This document shows, piece by piece, positions 36,195-45,948 of a DNA stretch of 64,000 nucleotides. How positions within the stretch are numbered: position 1 is the first letter of the stretch; every line of letters starts with the position of its first letter. The position numbers and the translations under genes were made by a program. Below the pieces are notes generated by a model that made no database searches, was not told the DNA's origin, and worked only from the letters and a program-made list of their open reading frames with translations. The DNA is from Altererythrobacter epoxidivorans (GTDB taxonomy: Bacteria; Pseudomonadota; Alphaproteobacteria; Sphingomonadales; Sphingomonadaceae). The stretch covers positions 2,201,501 through 2,265,500 of the forward strand of contig NZ_CP012669.1 of the NCBI RefSeq assembly GCF_001281485.1, given 5' to 3'.

Positions 36195-36977
36195 ATGAGT
36201 GTAGCCCGCTTCCCCTTCTGGCGCGTCGTGCCGGGCGAACGGAGCGGCGAATTCGTGCTGCCCGTCATGCCGCCCGCCACGGCGGGGCCGGATGGCGCCC
36301 CGCATATCATGGGCGGGGCCGCTCTCGGCGCGATCATCGATGCGATGCAACTCGACAGCGAACTGCCCTTGCTGTGGGCGCAGGTGCAGTTCCTCGGCGC
36401 CACGCAACATGCAGAAGAGCTGGCCATTTCCTGCGAACAATGCGGCGGCGGCCAGTCGGTGGCGCAATACGCCGCTTCGGCCAGCGTGAACGGTCGCCCT
36501 ACCCACCGCGCCAGCGGCGCGCTCGGTTATCGCGAGCCGAATGAGCAGACACTGTTTGCGCAGATGCCGGATGTCGTCGGGCCGGACGATGCGACCCCGG
36601 TCGAGATCAGCCATTCTGCGCCGGGCAGCCTTCCCGACCAGTTCGAATATCGCGTCTGCCTTTATGACGAAGCACGCGGCATCCAGGGCGTGTGGACCCG
36701 GTCACGGGCCGAATTTCCGGTCGATGCAGGCTGGCTGGCGATAATTTCCGACCTGTTCCTCGGCGCACATCCCGCCTCGCGTGGCGGGTCGAGCCTCGAT
36801 GCCATGTTCCGTTTCATACAGGGTGCAGAGCCGGGCTGGGTGCTGAGCATGACCGAATTCGCTGCATTCGATCGCGGGGTCGTTCATGGTTCGGCGCGGC
36901 ATTTCTCGGAAGACGGCCGCCTGCTCGCCATCTCGAGCCAGACGGGCGTTCTGCCCCGCATTCCCCGCGCGTCGTAG
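36195..36977 (+). CDS. Acyl-CoA thioesterase family protein (double hotdog)
   Basis: A 260-residue protein with two hotdog halves: HIMGGAALGAIIDAMQ and WAQVQFLGATQHAEELAIS in the first, and FEYRVCLYDEARGIQGVWTR and LDAMFRFIQGAEPGWVLSMT in the second. Ending with GVVHGSARHFSEDGRLLAISSQ is typical of TesB-like and actinobacterial-type thioesterases, where the last segment is D/S-x-x-G-x-L-x-A-x-x-x-Q. It probably hydrolyses acyl-CoA in lipid metabolism. The adjacent reductase at 37032 may belong to the same lipid pathway. Confidence 0.82.
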   Translation: MSVARFPFWRVVPGERSGEFVLPVMPPATAGPDGAPHIMGGAALGAIIDAMQLDSELPLLWAQVQFLGATQHAEELAISCEQCGGGQSVAQYAASASVNGRPTHRASGALGYREPNEQTLFAQMPDVVGPDDATPVEISHSAPGSLPDQFEYRVCLYDEARGIQGVWTRSRAEFPVDAGWLAIISDLFLGAHPASRGGSSLDAMFRFIQGAEPGWVLSMTEFAAFDRGVVHGSARHFSEDGRLLAISSQTGVLPRIPRAS

Positions 36978-37031
36978 CGTCTTTGACTCTCCCGCTTTCC
37001 GGGCGCATTCATCGGCGCGAAGGAGAGATAC

Positions 37032-38207
37032 ATGGCTACCCGCGAATTCGACATCATCGTTTATGGTGCAACCGGCTACACCGGACGCCTCGTCGCTGAA
37101 CATTTCGTGCGCGAATACGGCAGCCGGGACGACGGGCCGAAATGGGCCATGGCCGGGCGCAGCCTCGCCAAACTCGAGAGCGTGCGCGACGAGATCGGTG
37201 CACCGCAATCGACCCCGCTGGTGGTCGCCGATGCCGACGATGCGGCAAGTCTGGAGGCGATGTGCAACCGCACGCGCGTCGTCATTACGACTGTCGGCCC
37301 CTACCAGCTATATGGCGATGCCCTGGTCGCCGCCTGCGTGAAGACCGGAACGGATTACACCGACCTGTGCGGCGAGCCGGTGTGGATGCGCCAGATAATC
37401 GACGAGCATCAGGCTGCCGCCGAAGCATCGGGCGCGCATATCTGCTTTTCGAGCGGCTTCGATTCCATCCCCTTCGATCTCGGCGTCCTGATGACGCAAA
37501 AGGAGGCCGTGAAGCGCTTCGGCAAGCCTGCGCCGCGCGTGAAGGGGCGCGTCCGCGCCATGCAGGGCGGTGCTTCGGGCGGCACGGTCGCCAGCCTGAC
37601 CGAAACGATGAAAACGGTCGCGAAGAATCCCAAGCTGATCGGCATCCTGCGGTCGAGCTTCGGCCTGACGCCGGGCTTCGAAGGGCCCGATCAGCCAAGC
37701 GGCATGATCCCGCGTTACGAGGAGAAGCTGGGCAAATGGGCCGCGCCCTTCGTCATGGCGCCCATCAACACCAAGAACGTCCATCGCACGAATTTCCTGC
37801 TCGGCCATTTGTGGGGCGAGGATTTCCGTTATGACGAGATGGTGCTCACCAGCCCGGGCGAAGCGGGCAAGAAAATGGCCGATGCCGCTGCCGAAATGAT
37901 GAAGAACCCTTTCGGCGCGAAGCCTCCGAAGCCCGGTGAAGGCCCGACCAAGGAAGAGCGCGAGAACGGGTTCTACGATGTGCTGTTCGTGGCCGAAATG
38001 CCCGATGGCGAGAGCCTGCACTATTCGGTCAAGGGCAAGTTCGACCCGGGCTATGGCTCGACCAGCCGCATGATCGCGGAAACCGGCATCGCCCTCCTGT
38101 CATGCGACAAGCCGGGCGGCATCGGCACACCCGGCTACTTCCTCGGCGAGGATCTGGTGAAACGGCTGGAGGAACACGCCTCGCTCACCTTCGCTGCCGA
38201 AGACTGA
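37032..38207 (+). CDS. Saccharopine dehydrogenase-like NAD(P)-binding reductase (trans-enoyl reductase type)
   Basis: A 391-residue oxidoreductase. VYGATGYTGRLVAEHF is the Rossmann G-x-x-G-x-x-G, followed by VITTVGPYQLYGDALVAACV and HICFSSGFDSIPFDLG. These are shared with saccharopine dehydrogenase-like proteins and mycobacterial trans-acting enoyl reductases. It is likely to reduce a lipid or polyketide intermediate; the exact substrate is unknown. A good AAGGAGAG precedes ATG 37032. It lies 54 bp after the thioesterase gene in the same direction. Confidence 0.85.
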   Translation: MATREFDIIVYGATGYTGRLVAEHFVREYGSRDDGPKWAMAGRSLAKLESVRDEIGAPQSTPLVVADADDAASLEAMCNRTRVVITTVGPYQLYGDALVAACVKTGTDYTDLCGEPVWMRQIIDEHQAAAEASGAHICFSSGFDSIPFDLGVLMTQKEAVKRFGKPAPRVKGRVRAMQGGASGGTVASLTETMKTVAKNPKLIGILRSSFGLTPGFEGPDQPSGMIPRYEEKLGKWAAPFVMAPINTKNVHRTNFLLGHLWGEDFRYDEMVLTSPGEAGKKMADAAAEMMKNPFGAKPPKPGEGPTKEERENGFYDVLFVAEMPDGESLHYSVKGKFDPGYGSTSRMIAETGIALLSCDKPGGIGTPGYFLGEDLVKRLEEHASLTFAAED

Positions 38208-38235
38208 GCGCAACGCGGCATCGTTCGCCTCGCCG

Positions 38236-40398
38236 TCAAAGGCTGAAGCGAACGCTCGCCTTGAAATTGCGACCCGCAACAGGGACGAAGTCCTTGGTGA
38301 AGCTGGCATGGCGCCGTCCGTCGACATCGAAGATGTTGTCGGCGCCCACGAGCAGCGTCACCGACTCGTTCCCGCGGATCGGCTTCCAGCTGAGGCTCAG
38401 GTTGACGAGCGTGAAACTGTCGGTCGGGGTTTCGAGCGGCGCGACGCGATCCTGCTTTGCAAACCACTGCACTTCTGCGCGTGCATCGAACCGTTCGGTC
38501 TGTGCTTCCAGCGCGCCGAGCAGGCTGAGCGGCGGAATACGCGGCAGCGGAGTACCGTCGTCGAGTTCGGCGCGGATGTAGTCGCCTCGCAGGTCTGCCA
38601 GCAGCGCGAACGGTCCGTTGTCGTAGATCGGTAGGGAAATCTCGCCCTCGACACCGAAATAGCTGGCATCCGCCTGAAGATATTCGAACACCGGCAGACC
38701 GTCTTCAATGTCGCCGGTCGCAGACTGGTAGATATAGTCGCTGAACCACTGCTTGAAGACGGCGACGTTGAGTTCCGCCCCGGCGATACGGCCGCGGAGG
38801 AAGGCTTCTGCGCCGAGCGCTGTTTCCGATTTGAGATCCGGATCGCCGACTTCGAACGCCTGCGTCGCGATATGCGCGCCGTTCGAGAACATTTCCTCCG
38901 CACTCGGGGCGCGTGCAGCGCGAGACAGGTTGATGCCGTATCGCAGCGCCTGGTCGGTCTCGTAAACGAGGCTGACAGCGCCTGAAACTGTGTTGAAGCT
39001 GCGATCTTCGCCGATCGATTTCGCCGTCACGGTCGATGTCTCGAAGCGCCCGGCTGCTTCGACCTGGATCGGGCCACCGCCGAATTCCTGCAGCGCGAAG
39101 ACTGCGAACTGCTCGGTTTCGTTGGGCGCGATATAGGCTTCTTCGCCGGTCGCGAGGAAATCGCGGTAGTAATATTGCGCGCCGACCGAACCGCGCCATG
39201 TGCGCGTGTCCTTCTGGACGAGTTCCATGCGCGCTTCGAGGCCCTGGACGTCGAAGGTCGTGCCGACTTCGTCCCCTTCGAGCTCGCTGTGAGAATAATC
39301 GCTGAAACCGACGCGGGTCTTCAGCTGTTCGAACATGCCGCTGCCCAGTGCCAGTTCGCCGCGCAGATCGGCGCGGAACTGGTGGAGGTCGATCGACACT
39401 TCCTCGTCCTCGCCGCCACCCGGGCGGACCGGTACGCCATAGACCGTATCGTAAACGCCGATCGAGGCACCCAGATTGCTTTCGCCGGCGAAGAAAGCTG
39501 CACCGATATTGCCGGTGTAGGTCTCGGTCGCACTACCCGGCAACGTGCCGCGAAGGTTCGCAAGATCGCGAAGTTCACCTGCGGCATCGGGATCGGAACC
39601 GGCGACGTCGTCTGCCTGCGTCAGGAGTTCGGAACGCAGCGTGGGCGAAGCGACATAGCCGCCAATCCCGAGATCGCCGGTCTTGCGCCATGAGCCATCG
39701 GCATGAACCACGAATTTCGACCCGACCGGAAGATCGACCGACAGGCCTGCCTCGCGCTTGTCGGAAACGGTATCGAGGCTAGCGAGCCCGTCGACATGGA
39801 TCGGTTCCGACGGGATGCGCAGCGGTATCCGCTTGTCGATCACATTTACCGCGCCACCGATCGCCTGGCTGCCGAACAGCATCACAGCAGGTCCTCGCAG
39901 GACTTCGATACGCTCGGCCGTAAGCGGGTCGATTGTTACCGCGTGGTCGGCAGAGGTGTTGGAAATATCGATCGAGCCGAGCCCGTCGACCAGCACGCGG
40001 ACGCGGTCGCCCGAAAAGCCGCGCAGAACGGGGCGCGAGGCGCCTGGCGAAAACCCGGTCGCCGAAACACCCGGCAGTTTGGCGAGCACTTCGCCCACCT
40101 GTCCGGCCATCTCGCGCTGCAGTTCAAGCGCTTCGATCACCGAAGTCCCGGCGAGCAGGTCGAGCTGCTTCAAACCGGAAGCCGAGACGATGATATTGCC
40201 CTGGTAGTCGAGCGAGCGGCTGTGAAAATCGTCCTGCCCCGCGTCTGCACGGTCAGCGGCAACCTCGTCCTTCGCCGGTTCCGCATGCTCTTGCCCTTCC
40301 GCCGGGTCGGCCTGCTGCGCATATGCAGGGACCGCCGCGAAACACATGGCAAGGACGCTCGCAATCGCGAGACGGGAGACGATCCGGGTTGTTTTCAT
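38236..40398 (-). CDS. znuD: TonB-dependent zinc receptor, ZnuD-like
   Basis: A 720-residue outer-membrane receptor. A signal peptide ends in PAYAQ. The plug domain shows VGEVLAKLPGVSATGFS, PVLRGFSGDRVRVLVDGLG and ERIEVLRGPAVMLFGSQAIG. The C-terminus ends in Phe-Ser-Leu as a beta-barrel terminus should. GAHIATQAFEVGDPDLKSE and SDYIYQSATGD in the barrel match Neisseria ZnuD as I recall it. A palindrome like the alphaproteobacterial Zur box lies just upstream of ATG 40398, which supports zinc transport and Zur repression. The start at 40419 is less likely because it would abut that box. Confidence 0.88.
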   Translation of the reverse strand: MKTTRIVSRLAIASVLAMCFAAVPAYAQQADPAEGQEHAEPAKDEVAADRADAGQDDFHSRSLDYQGNIIVSASGLKQLDLLAGTSVIEALELQREMAGQVGEVLAKLPGVSATGFSPGASRPVLRGFSGDRVRVLVDGLGSIDISNTSADHAVTIDPLTAERIEVLRGPAVMLFGSQAIGGAVNVIDKRIPLRIPSEPIHVDGLASLDTVSDKREAGLSVDLPVGSKFVVHADGSWRKTGDLGIGGYVASPTLRSELLTQADDVAGSDPDAAGELRDLANLRGTLPGSATETYTGNIGAAFFAGESNLGASIGVYDTVYGVPVRPGGGEDEEVSIDLHQFRADLRGELALGSGMFEQLKTRVGFSDYSHSELEGDEVGTTFDVQGLEARMELVQKDTRTWRGSVGAQYYYRDFLATGEEAYIAPNETEQFAVFALQEFGGGPIQVEAAGRFETSTVTAKSIGEDRSFNTVSGAVSLVYETDQALRYGINLSRAARAPSAEEMFSNGAHIATQAFEVGDPDLKSETALGAEAFLRGRIAGAELNVAVFKQWFSDYIYQSATGDIEDGLPVFEYLQADASYFGVEGEISLPIYDNGPFALLADLRGDYIRAELDDGTPLPRIPPLSLLGALEAQTERFDARAEVQWFAKQDRVAPLETPTDSFTLVNLSLSWKPIRGNESVTLLVGADNIFDVDGRRHASFTKDFVPVAGRNFKASVRFSL

Positions 40399-40420
40399 CG
40401 GGGAGGACGGCGCTTTCATC

Positions 40421-40443
40421 GATACATCATGTGATAACATATC
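40421..40443. promoter_or_regulatory. Putative Zur box upstream of znuD
   Basis: On the minus strand the 23 bases begin GATATGTTATCACATGATGT and end ATC. This is an imperfect palindrome very close to the TGTTATA-N-TATAACA type of Zur operator known from alphaproteobacteria. It ends 23 bp upstream of the znuD start, so bound Zur would block initiation. Position and the receptor type agree with each other. Confidence 0.7.
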
Positions 40444-40552
40444 GTAGCGGATAGCGATGTATTTGGAACGCGCAAGCACAAATGCCCGCCCATCGACGAA
40501 CGGCACCGACGGACCGACGGTCCGTGCGCGAATATTCCGATGCTGGAGGAAA

Positions 40553-40627
40553 TGGAGCGGGCGAGGCGATTCGAACGCCCGACCCCAACCTTGGCAAGGT
40601 TGTGCTCTACCCCTGAGCTACGCCCGC
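40553..40627 (-). tRNA. tRNA-Gly (anticodon GCC)
   Basis: 75 nt including encoded CCA. On the minus strand GCGGGCG pairs with CGCCCGC, followed by discriminator T and CCA. The D-arm is AGCTCAGGGGTAGAGC. The anticodon stem CAACC/GGTTG encloses TTGCCAA (anticodon GCC), and the T-arm is GGTTCGAATC-like (GCGTTCGAATCGC). It reads GGC and GGU glycine codons. It lies alone between znuD and the cnoX gene. Confidence 0.96.
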
Positions 40628-40816
40628 TCACTGACGCTCTACCGGGAATCAATGCTTCCCGGTGGGGAGGCGCGCAACTAGCAACGGTTTTCAAAGGCCG
40701 CAAGGGGAAAAACGCGCCTTGTTTGCACATGGCCGAAATCCCCTTCACATTGCGCCGCGAGGACCCACATTGGGCCTACGCTAGTAACACGATACCGACA
40801 CGCAAGGGGACAAGAC

Positions 40817-41758
40817 TTGGCCAGCATGGGGCTCAATCTCGACGAACAGAAAGCGGTCGACCGCTTCCGCAAGGACGTAGTCGAACCTTCGATGACCAAG
40901 TTGGTCATCCTCGATTTCTGGGCAGAGTGGTGCGGACCGTGCAAGGCACTCGCCCCGACGCTGGAGAAGGTCGCTGCGGAATATGCCGACAAGGGCGTGG
41001 TCCTCGCCAAGGTCAATGTCGATGAAGAACAATTTATCGCCAGCCAGTTCCAGGTCCAGTCGATTCCGACTGTCTATGCCATGTTCCAGGGGCAACCCGT
41101 CGCCGACCTGACCAACGCCCGCAGCGAAACGCAGCTCAAGCAGGTGCTCGACCAGTTGCTCGGCCAGTTGCCGATCGGCGGGGGCGATGCAGCAGAGGGA
41201 CAGGGCCAGCAGGGCCCCTCTGCCGAAGACATCGCCCAGTTCATCGCAATGGCGGAACAGATCCTCGCCGATGGCGATGCCGAACGTGCAGCCGGGATGT
41301 TCGGACAGGTTGTCGAAATGGCGCCGGACAATGGTGCAGCGCAGGCAGGGCTGGTGCGTTCGCTGGTCCAGGCCGGACACGTCGATGAAGCACGCGCTGT
41401 CATGCAGGCTGCCGAGAACAATCCCTCGCTCGCCAGCGACCCCGCCATTGCCGCTGCGAAAAGTGCGCTCGAACTGGCAGGCAATCCGGTCGATGAAGGC
41501 GAGCTTGCCGCACTTCGCGACGCAGCGCAGTCCAGCCCTGATGACATGGACAAGCAGCTGGCGTTTGCCGAGGCTGCGTTTGCCGCGGGCCAGCGTGACG
41601 AGACCGCCGACACCCTGCTGCAGATGGTCGAAACAGATCGTGAATGGAACGATGGTGCGGCGCGCGCCAAGCTGCTGCAGATCTTCGAAGCGGTCGGTCT
41701 TGAAGATGCCTGGGTCGTTTCGACCCGCCGCCGCCTGTCCAAAATCCTGTTCGGCTGA
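40817..41758 (+). CDS. cnoX: Thioredoxin-TPR co-chaperone CnoX/YbbN
   Basis: A 313-residue protein with an N-terminal thioredoxin domain (FWAEWCGPCKALAPTLEKV) and a C-terminal TPR array (FIAMAEQILADGDAERAAGMF, then AQAGLVRSLVQAGHVDEARAV). This is the CnoX/YbbN layout. It holds hypochlorite- or heat-damaged clients for GroEL. Unlike E. coli CnoX, the active site is a full WCGPC, so it should also be redox active. TTG 40817 is the best-supported start: GGGGA lies seven bases upstream, while ATG 40826 is sixteen away. The LON-domain gene follows after 5 bp. Confidence 0.9.
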   Translation: MASMGLNLDEQKAVDRFRKDVVEPSMTKLVILDFWAEWCGPCKALAPTLEKVAAEYADKGVVLAKVNVDEEQFIASQFQVQSIPTVYAMFQGQPVADLTNARSETQLKQVLDQLLGQLPIGGGDAAEGQGQQGPSAEDIAQFIAMAEQILADGDAERAAGMFGQVVEMAPDNGAAQAGLVRSLVQAGHVDEARAVMQAAENNPSLASDPAIAAAKSALELAGNPVDEGELAALRDAAQSSPDDMDKQLAFAEAAFAAGQRDETADTLLQMVETDREWNDGAARAKLLQIFEAVGLEDAWVVSTRRRLSKILFG

Positions 41759-41763
41759 GGACT

Positions 41764-42375
41764 GTGAGCAAGCGGCTTTCCATATTTCCCCTGCCCGGCG
41801 CGATCCTGTTTCCGGGCCTGCAACTGCCGCTCCACATCTTCGAGCCGCGATACCGTGCGCTCGTTTCCGATGCGCTTGCCCGCGACCGTTTGATTGCAAT
41901 GATCCAGCCGCAGCGTCCGGTCGATGGCGCGCCGCTCTACAATGTCGGCTGCGTCGGGAGGATCGGCGATGTCGAGGCGCTCGACGATGGTCGCTTCAAC
42001 ATCGTGCTCGAGGGCGAGGCGCGTTTCAGGATGATGCGCGAACTCGATGTCACGACCGCATTCCGCCAGGTCGAGGCTGAACTGATTGACGACGGTGATG
42101 ACGAATTCGTTTCTGCCGTCGAACGTGCCGCCTTCGAACAGGAAGCGCGTCATTTTGCCGATGTGCAGGGGTACAGCGTTGACTGGGATTCGGTTTCGCG
42201 GCTCGACGACCAGTCGCTGATCAACGGCGTTTCCCAGATCGCCCCGTTCGATCCGGCATCGAAACAGGCATTGCTGGAGGCACCCGACCTTCCGTCGCGG
42301 TGCAAGCTGCTGATCCAGCTGATGCAGTTCTATGGCTTTCGCGACGACGGCGACGAGATCGTCACCCTCCAGTAA
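41764..42375 (+). CDS. LON N-terminal substrate-binding domain protein
   Basis: 203 residues, consisting only of the Lon N-terminal domain: FPLPGAILFPGLQLPLHIFEPRYRAL at the start, then VGCVGRIGDVEALDDGRFNI and a helical tail (KCKLLIQLMQFYGF). It lacks the AAA+ and protease parts of Lon. Such stand-alone domains are thought to bind unfolded proteins or act as adaptors. The GTG start at 41764 is 5 bp after the cnoX stop, so the two are probably cotranslated. That fits a shared protein quality-control role. Confidence 0.9.
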   Translation: MSKRLSIFPLPGAILFPGLQLPLHIFEPRYRALVSDALARDRLIAMIQPQRPVDGAPLYNVGCVGRIGDVEALDDGRFNIVLEGEARFRMMRELDVTTAFRQVEAELIDDGDDEFVSAVERAAFEQEARHFADVQGYSVDWDSVSRLDDQSLINGVSQIAPFDPASKQALLEAPDLPSRCKLLIQLMQFYGFRDDGDEIVTLQ

Positions 42376-42381
42376 GGCGGG

Positions 42382-43005
42382 CTAGATCCCGAAGCTGCCC
42401 TTCAGCCCGTCGATGACATACTGAGCGGCCAGTGCTGCGAGCAGCACGCCGAGCAAACGGGTGATCACTGCCTCGACCCGGTCGCCGAGCAGGCGGATCA
42501 GCGGACGCGCTGCGACCAGAGCAGCGGCTGTGATAAGCAAGACCGCACCAAGCGCGCCGAGCACCACCAGCGATTCCTCGAAATCGTCGGCCTCGTTCAT
42601 CAGCAGCATGATCGCGGCAATCGCGCCGGGCCCTGCCAGCATCGGCATTGCCATCGGGAACACCGACACATCTTCGACCTCGGGCGTCGCAGCCACTTTT
42701 TCGGCGCGTTCCTCGCGCCGCTGCGTTCGCTTCTCGAACACCATTTCGAACGCGATGAAGAACAGCATGAGCCCGCCGGCTATGCGGAAACTGTCGAGCT
42801 GGATGTGCAGGGCGCCGAGGAGATCTTCACCGAACAATGCGAAGATCAGCAGGATGACCGTCGCTATCGCACTGGCGCGGATCGCCATCGAGCGCGCTTG
42901 CGCCGCTGACGCGCCCTTGGTCAGGCCGGCATAGATCGGCGCACAACCGGGCGGGTCGATCACGACGAAAAGCGTGATAAAGGCGGAGATGAACAGCTCC
43001 ATCAT
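42382..43005 (-). CDS. MarC family (UPF0056) membrane protein
   Basis: 207 residues with about six membrane segments. FITLFVVIDPPGCAPIYAGLT at the N-terminus and FPMAMPMLAGPGAIAAIMLLM in the middle are the MarC signature repeats. The family was once linked to multidrug resistance, but that has not held up; its function is unknown. ATG 43005 overlaps the stop of the upstream lipoprotein gene (ATGA). A second ATG follows immediately at 43002. It is convergent with the LON-domain gene. Confidence 0.92.
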   Translation of the reverse strand: MMELFISAFITLFVVIDPPGCAPIYAGLTKGASAAQARSMAIRASAIATVILLIFALFGEDLLGALHIQLDSFRIAGGLMLFFIAFEMVFEKRTQRREERAEKVAATPEVEDVSVFPMAMPMLAGPGAIAAIMLLMNEADDFEESLVVLGALGAVLLITAAALVAARPLIRLLGDRVEAVITRLLGVLLAALAAQYVIDGLKGSFGI

Positions 43006-43694
43006 TCGGCACCCGGCGGTACGGCGACGTCGATCACAATCGCCATTTCCTCGCCCTTTGCCTGCCAGACACGGAAATAACGCGTCGCTGGCGAACCGGC
43101 GACCTGGAAAGTCCATGCCAGCGTGCCGTCGGCCGACTGTCGGATATTGAGGCCGTCGGCGACAATCGGGAGCGGTTTGCCAACAGCAGAACAATCCCCG
43201 ATCGCGCTACCGATCAAGTCCGGCTTTGCAGGCGCCTCGGCTTGCGGGAAACCGAAGTCGAAAATGTAGCGATATTCGCCATCCTGCTGGCGTTCCCACA
43301 CGGTGTAGAAGGTGCCAACCGAACCGCCCGGCTCCTGAAACGCCCCCTGCGATACGGCGAGCGAACCGTCGCAGCTCATCCGGACAAAGTGCGGCTCCCA
43401 TTGTACCGCCTGCGCAGGATCGACCTGCTGCGCCAGCCACGGCTTTGCCTCGATCGCGCCATTGGCGCCGAAGATCAGCGCGTTGTCGGCGGCAAACTCC
43501 TTAAAGGCGGTCCACTGTCCCTTTTCCCTCGCCATGCGGGCGAAGGCGAGTTCAGTCGAAACGATAGTACTCGGCTGTGCCTGGCCGGGTGCACCTGCCA
43601 GCGCGCGGTTGATCGCACGATCCGGCATAGAGGGGCGCGAGCCTGCGCATGATGCAAGCGCGAGCGTCGCAAGGATGAGTGCGAAGTTCCTCAC
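43002..43694 (-). CDS. Lipoprotein with NTF2/SnoaL-like domain
   Basis: 230 residues. The N-terminus ends in the lipobox LASC ([14 protein letters not shown]), so it is a lipoprotein. The mature part resembles an NTF2/SnoaL fold: [20 protein letters not shown], then [19 protein letters not shown] and [20 protein letters not shown]. No catalytic set is visible. The start is GTG 43694, which shares bases with the folD stop (GTGA). It is in the folD-lipoprotein-marC run on the minus strand. Function is unknown. Confidence 0.78.
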   Translation of the reverse strand: MRNFALILATLALASCAGSRPSMPDRAINRALAGAPGQAQPSTIVSTELAFARMAREKGQWTAFKEFAADNALIFGANGAIEAKPWLAQQVDPAQAVQWEPHFVRMSCDGSLAVSQGAFQEPGGSVGTFYTVWERQQDGEYRYIFDFGFPQAEAPAKPDLIGSAIGDCSAVGKPLPIVADGLNIRQSADGTLAWTFQVAGSPATRYFRVWQAKGEEMAIVIDVAVPPGAE

Positions 43695-44584
43695 AGCCCT
43701 TCCGGATCCCCCAGCCCTGCATTGCGATAGGCGGCGACAATCGTGTTGCGGAGCAGCACGGCAATGGTCGTCGCGCCGACTCCGCCGGGCACCGGTGTGA
43801 TCGCGCGTACGTGGCCCACTGCCTCGTCGAAGGCGACATCGCCCACGATGCGTCCTTTTTCCTCGCCCGGTTCGGGATCGAGCCGGTTGATCCCGCCGTC
43901 GAGCACGATCGCACCCGATTTGAGCCAGTCGCCCTTGATCAGGAAGGGTACGCCGACCGCTGCCACGACGATGTCGGCGCGGCGCAGCACCTCGGGCAGG
44001 TTGCGCGTGCGGCTGTGCGCCATGGTAACGGTGCAGTTTTCGGCCAGCAGCAACTGCGCCATCGGTTTGCCGAACAGGATCGAACGGCCAACGACGACTG
44101 CATCCATGCCGCTCAGGTCGCCGAGCATGTCCTTCAGGATCATGGTGCAGCCGAGCGGCGTGCAGGACACCAGCGCATCCATGCCGAGAACCAGCCTGCC
44201 AGCATTTGTCGGGGTGATGCCGTCGACGTCCTTGTCCGGGTCGATCTCCGCAATCACGGCCTTTTCGTCGAGGTTTTTGGGCAATGGCAATTGCACCAGG
44301 ATGCCGTCGACCGCGTCGTCCGCATTGAGCTTGCGCACCAGCGCGACGAGTTCGTCCTGCGGCGTATCGGCGGGCAGGCGGTATTCGAAGCTTTCCATCC
44401 CTGCAGCGACGGTCGCCTTGCCCTTGCTGCGGACATAGACCTGGCTAGCCGGATCTTCGCCCACCAGCACGACGGCAAGGCCAGCCTTGCGCCCGGTCTT
44501 GTCGGTAAATGCAGCGGCCTTTTCGCCGATCTTCTCGCGAAGCTTGGCGGCAAAGGCTTTCCCGTCGATCTGTACCGCGGTCAT
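43691..44584 (-). CDS. folD: Methylenetetrahydrofolate dehydrogenase/cyclohydrolase
   Basis: A 297-residue bifunctional one-carbon enzyme. It has [19 protein letters not shown] with the catalytic Tyr and Lys, [10 protein letters not shown] with the Gln, [15 protein letters not shown], and [16 protein letters not shown] as the NADP-binding segment. The C-terminus [17 protein letters not shown] is diagnostic. ATG 44584 shares one base with the yggT stop (TGATG), so translation is coupled. Confidence 0.96.
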   Translation of the reverse strand: MTAVQIDGKAFAAKLREKIGEKAAAFTDKTGRKAGLAVVLVGEDPASQVYVRSKGKATVAAGMESFEYRLPADTPQDELVALVRKLNADDAVDGILVQLPLPKNLDEKAVIAEIDPDKDVDGITPTNAGRLVLGMDALVSCTPLGCTMILKDMLGDLSGMDAVVVGRSILFGKPMAQLLLAENCTVTMAHSRTRNLPEVLRRADIVVAAVGVPFLIKGDWLKSGAIVLDGGINRLDPEPGEEKGRIVGDVAFDEAVGHVRAITPVPGGVGATTIAVLLRNTIVAAYRNAGLGDPEGL

Positions 44585-44877
44585 CAGACGCTCCGGATAA
44601 CGCTGCCAAGCACGATCATGACGATCTGCAGCAGGATGATCAGCACCAGCGGCGAGAAATCGATCGCGCCGGTGCTGGGCAGCAGGTTCCGGATCGGGCG
44701 CAGCACCGGGTCGAGCAGGCGGTTGATGGAGTTGTAGAACGCGGTCAGGAATTCGTTCGAAGGGTTCACCACATTGAAGGCGAACAGCAATCCGATCACG
44801 AACTGGATGATGATCAGCATCACCAGCACATTCGTGAGCAGACCGATAATCTGGTAAATCGCGAGAAGGGCTTCCAT
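44584..44877 (-). CDS. yggT: YggT family membrane protein
   Basis: A 97-residue protein with two hydrophobic segments: [20 protein letters not shown] near the N-terminus and [17 protein letters not shown] at the C-terminus. Between them is the YggT signature [21 protein letters not shown]. The family is linked to division and osmotic stress but lacks a firm function. It is coupled to folD by a one-base stop/start overlap. It is the first gene of this minus-strand group. Confidence 0.92.
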   Translation of the reverse strand: MEALLAIYQIIGLLTNVLVMLIIIQFVIGLLFAFNVVNPSNEFLTAFYNSINRLLDPVLRPIRNLLPSTGAIDFSPLVLIILLQIVMIVLGSVIRSV

Positions 44878-44975
44878 TGTGTCGTCGTCCTGTTGCGGGC
44901 GTCCCGGGGCTCCCGCGTATTACCTTTGCAATACGCCGGACGCCACCCCTAGCGCGCCGATCTTTCGAGCTGTCG

Positions 44976-45875
44976 TCAGGCCTTGCGGATCAGCGTGCCT
45001 GCGCCGCGCGCGGTGAAGAATTCGAGCAGCATCGCGTGCGCCACGCGCCCGTCGAGAACTACCGCCGCTTCGCAGCCGCTCTCGACCGCGCTGACGCAGG
45101 TTTCGAGCTTGGGGATCATGCCGCCCGATATCGTCCCATCATCCTTCAGCCCGGCGATGTCCGCAGGCGTCAGGTCGGTCATCAGCTCGCCCTGCTTGTC
45201 GAGGACACCGGCAACATCGGTCAGGAGGAACAGCCTCGCCGCGCCGAGCGCCGCCGCAATCGCGCCTGCCATCGTGTCGGCATTGATGTTGTAGGTATGC
45301 CCGTCATCGCCCGCACCGATCGGGGCGATGATGGGGATCATCCCGGCATTTACCGCCGTATCGATGATCGTCGTATCGACATGCGCCGGCTCGCCGACGA
45401 AGCCGAGGTCGATCGCGCTTTCGATATTGCTGTCCGGATCCTTGACCGTGCGCTGCGCCTTGACCGCAGTGACCAGTCCGCCGTCCTTGCCCGAAATACC
45501 GAGAGCCTTGCCGCCAGCCTTGGCGATCCAGCCGACCAGTTCCTTGTTGATCGCGCCCGACAGCACCATTTCGGCAACTTCGGCAGTGGCCTTGTCGGTG
45601 ACCCGCAAGCCATCGACGAAAGTGCTTTCGACGCCCAGCTTCTTGAGCATGGCGCCGATCTGCGGCCCGCCCCCGTGGACGACGACCGGGTTGATGCCGA
45701 CCGCCTTCAGCAGCACGATGTCCTGCGCGAAATCCTCTGCCGCCTCGGGATCGCCCATGGCGTGCCCGCCGTATTTCACCACGAAAGTGCGCCCGGCATA
45801 GCGCTGGAAATAAGGCAAAGCCTCGATCAGCACTTCCGCCTTTGCGAGGCTGACCTTGTCGCTGCTGGCACTCAT
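44976..45875 (-). CDS. argB: Acetylglutamate kinase
   Basis: A 299-residue kinase for the second step of arginine synthesis. It has [10 protein letters not shown] near residue 35, [13 protein letters not shown] (substrate/ATP glycines), FVDGLRVTD, and [15 protein letters not shown] and [17 protein letters not shown] in the nucleotide half. The N-terminal extension is short, so it is not clearly of the arginine-inhibited hexameric type. It is preceded by ydcH 74 bp upstream on the same strand. Confidence 0.95.
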   Translation of the reverse strand: MSASSDKVSLAKAEVLIEALPYFQRYAGRTFVVKYGGHAMGDPEAAEDFAQDIVLLKAVGINPVVVHGGGPQIGAMLKKLGVESTFVDGLRVTDKATAEVAEMVLSGAINKELVGWIAKAGGKALGISGKDGGLVTAVKAQRTVKDPDSNIESAIDLGFVGEPAHVDTTIIDTAVNAGMIPIIAPIGAGDDGHTYNINADTMAGAIAAALGAARLFLLTDVAGVLDKQGELMTDLTPADIAGLKDDGTISGGMIPKLETCVSAVESGCEAAVVLDGRVAHAMLLEFFTARGAGTLIRKA

Positions 45876-45948
45876 CGCGAAACACTCCTGCGCCTTGATT
45901 GCCGCGCGCTTAGCGGCTTGGCGCAGGAGAGGAAAGGCCTAGCCGGAT

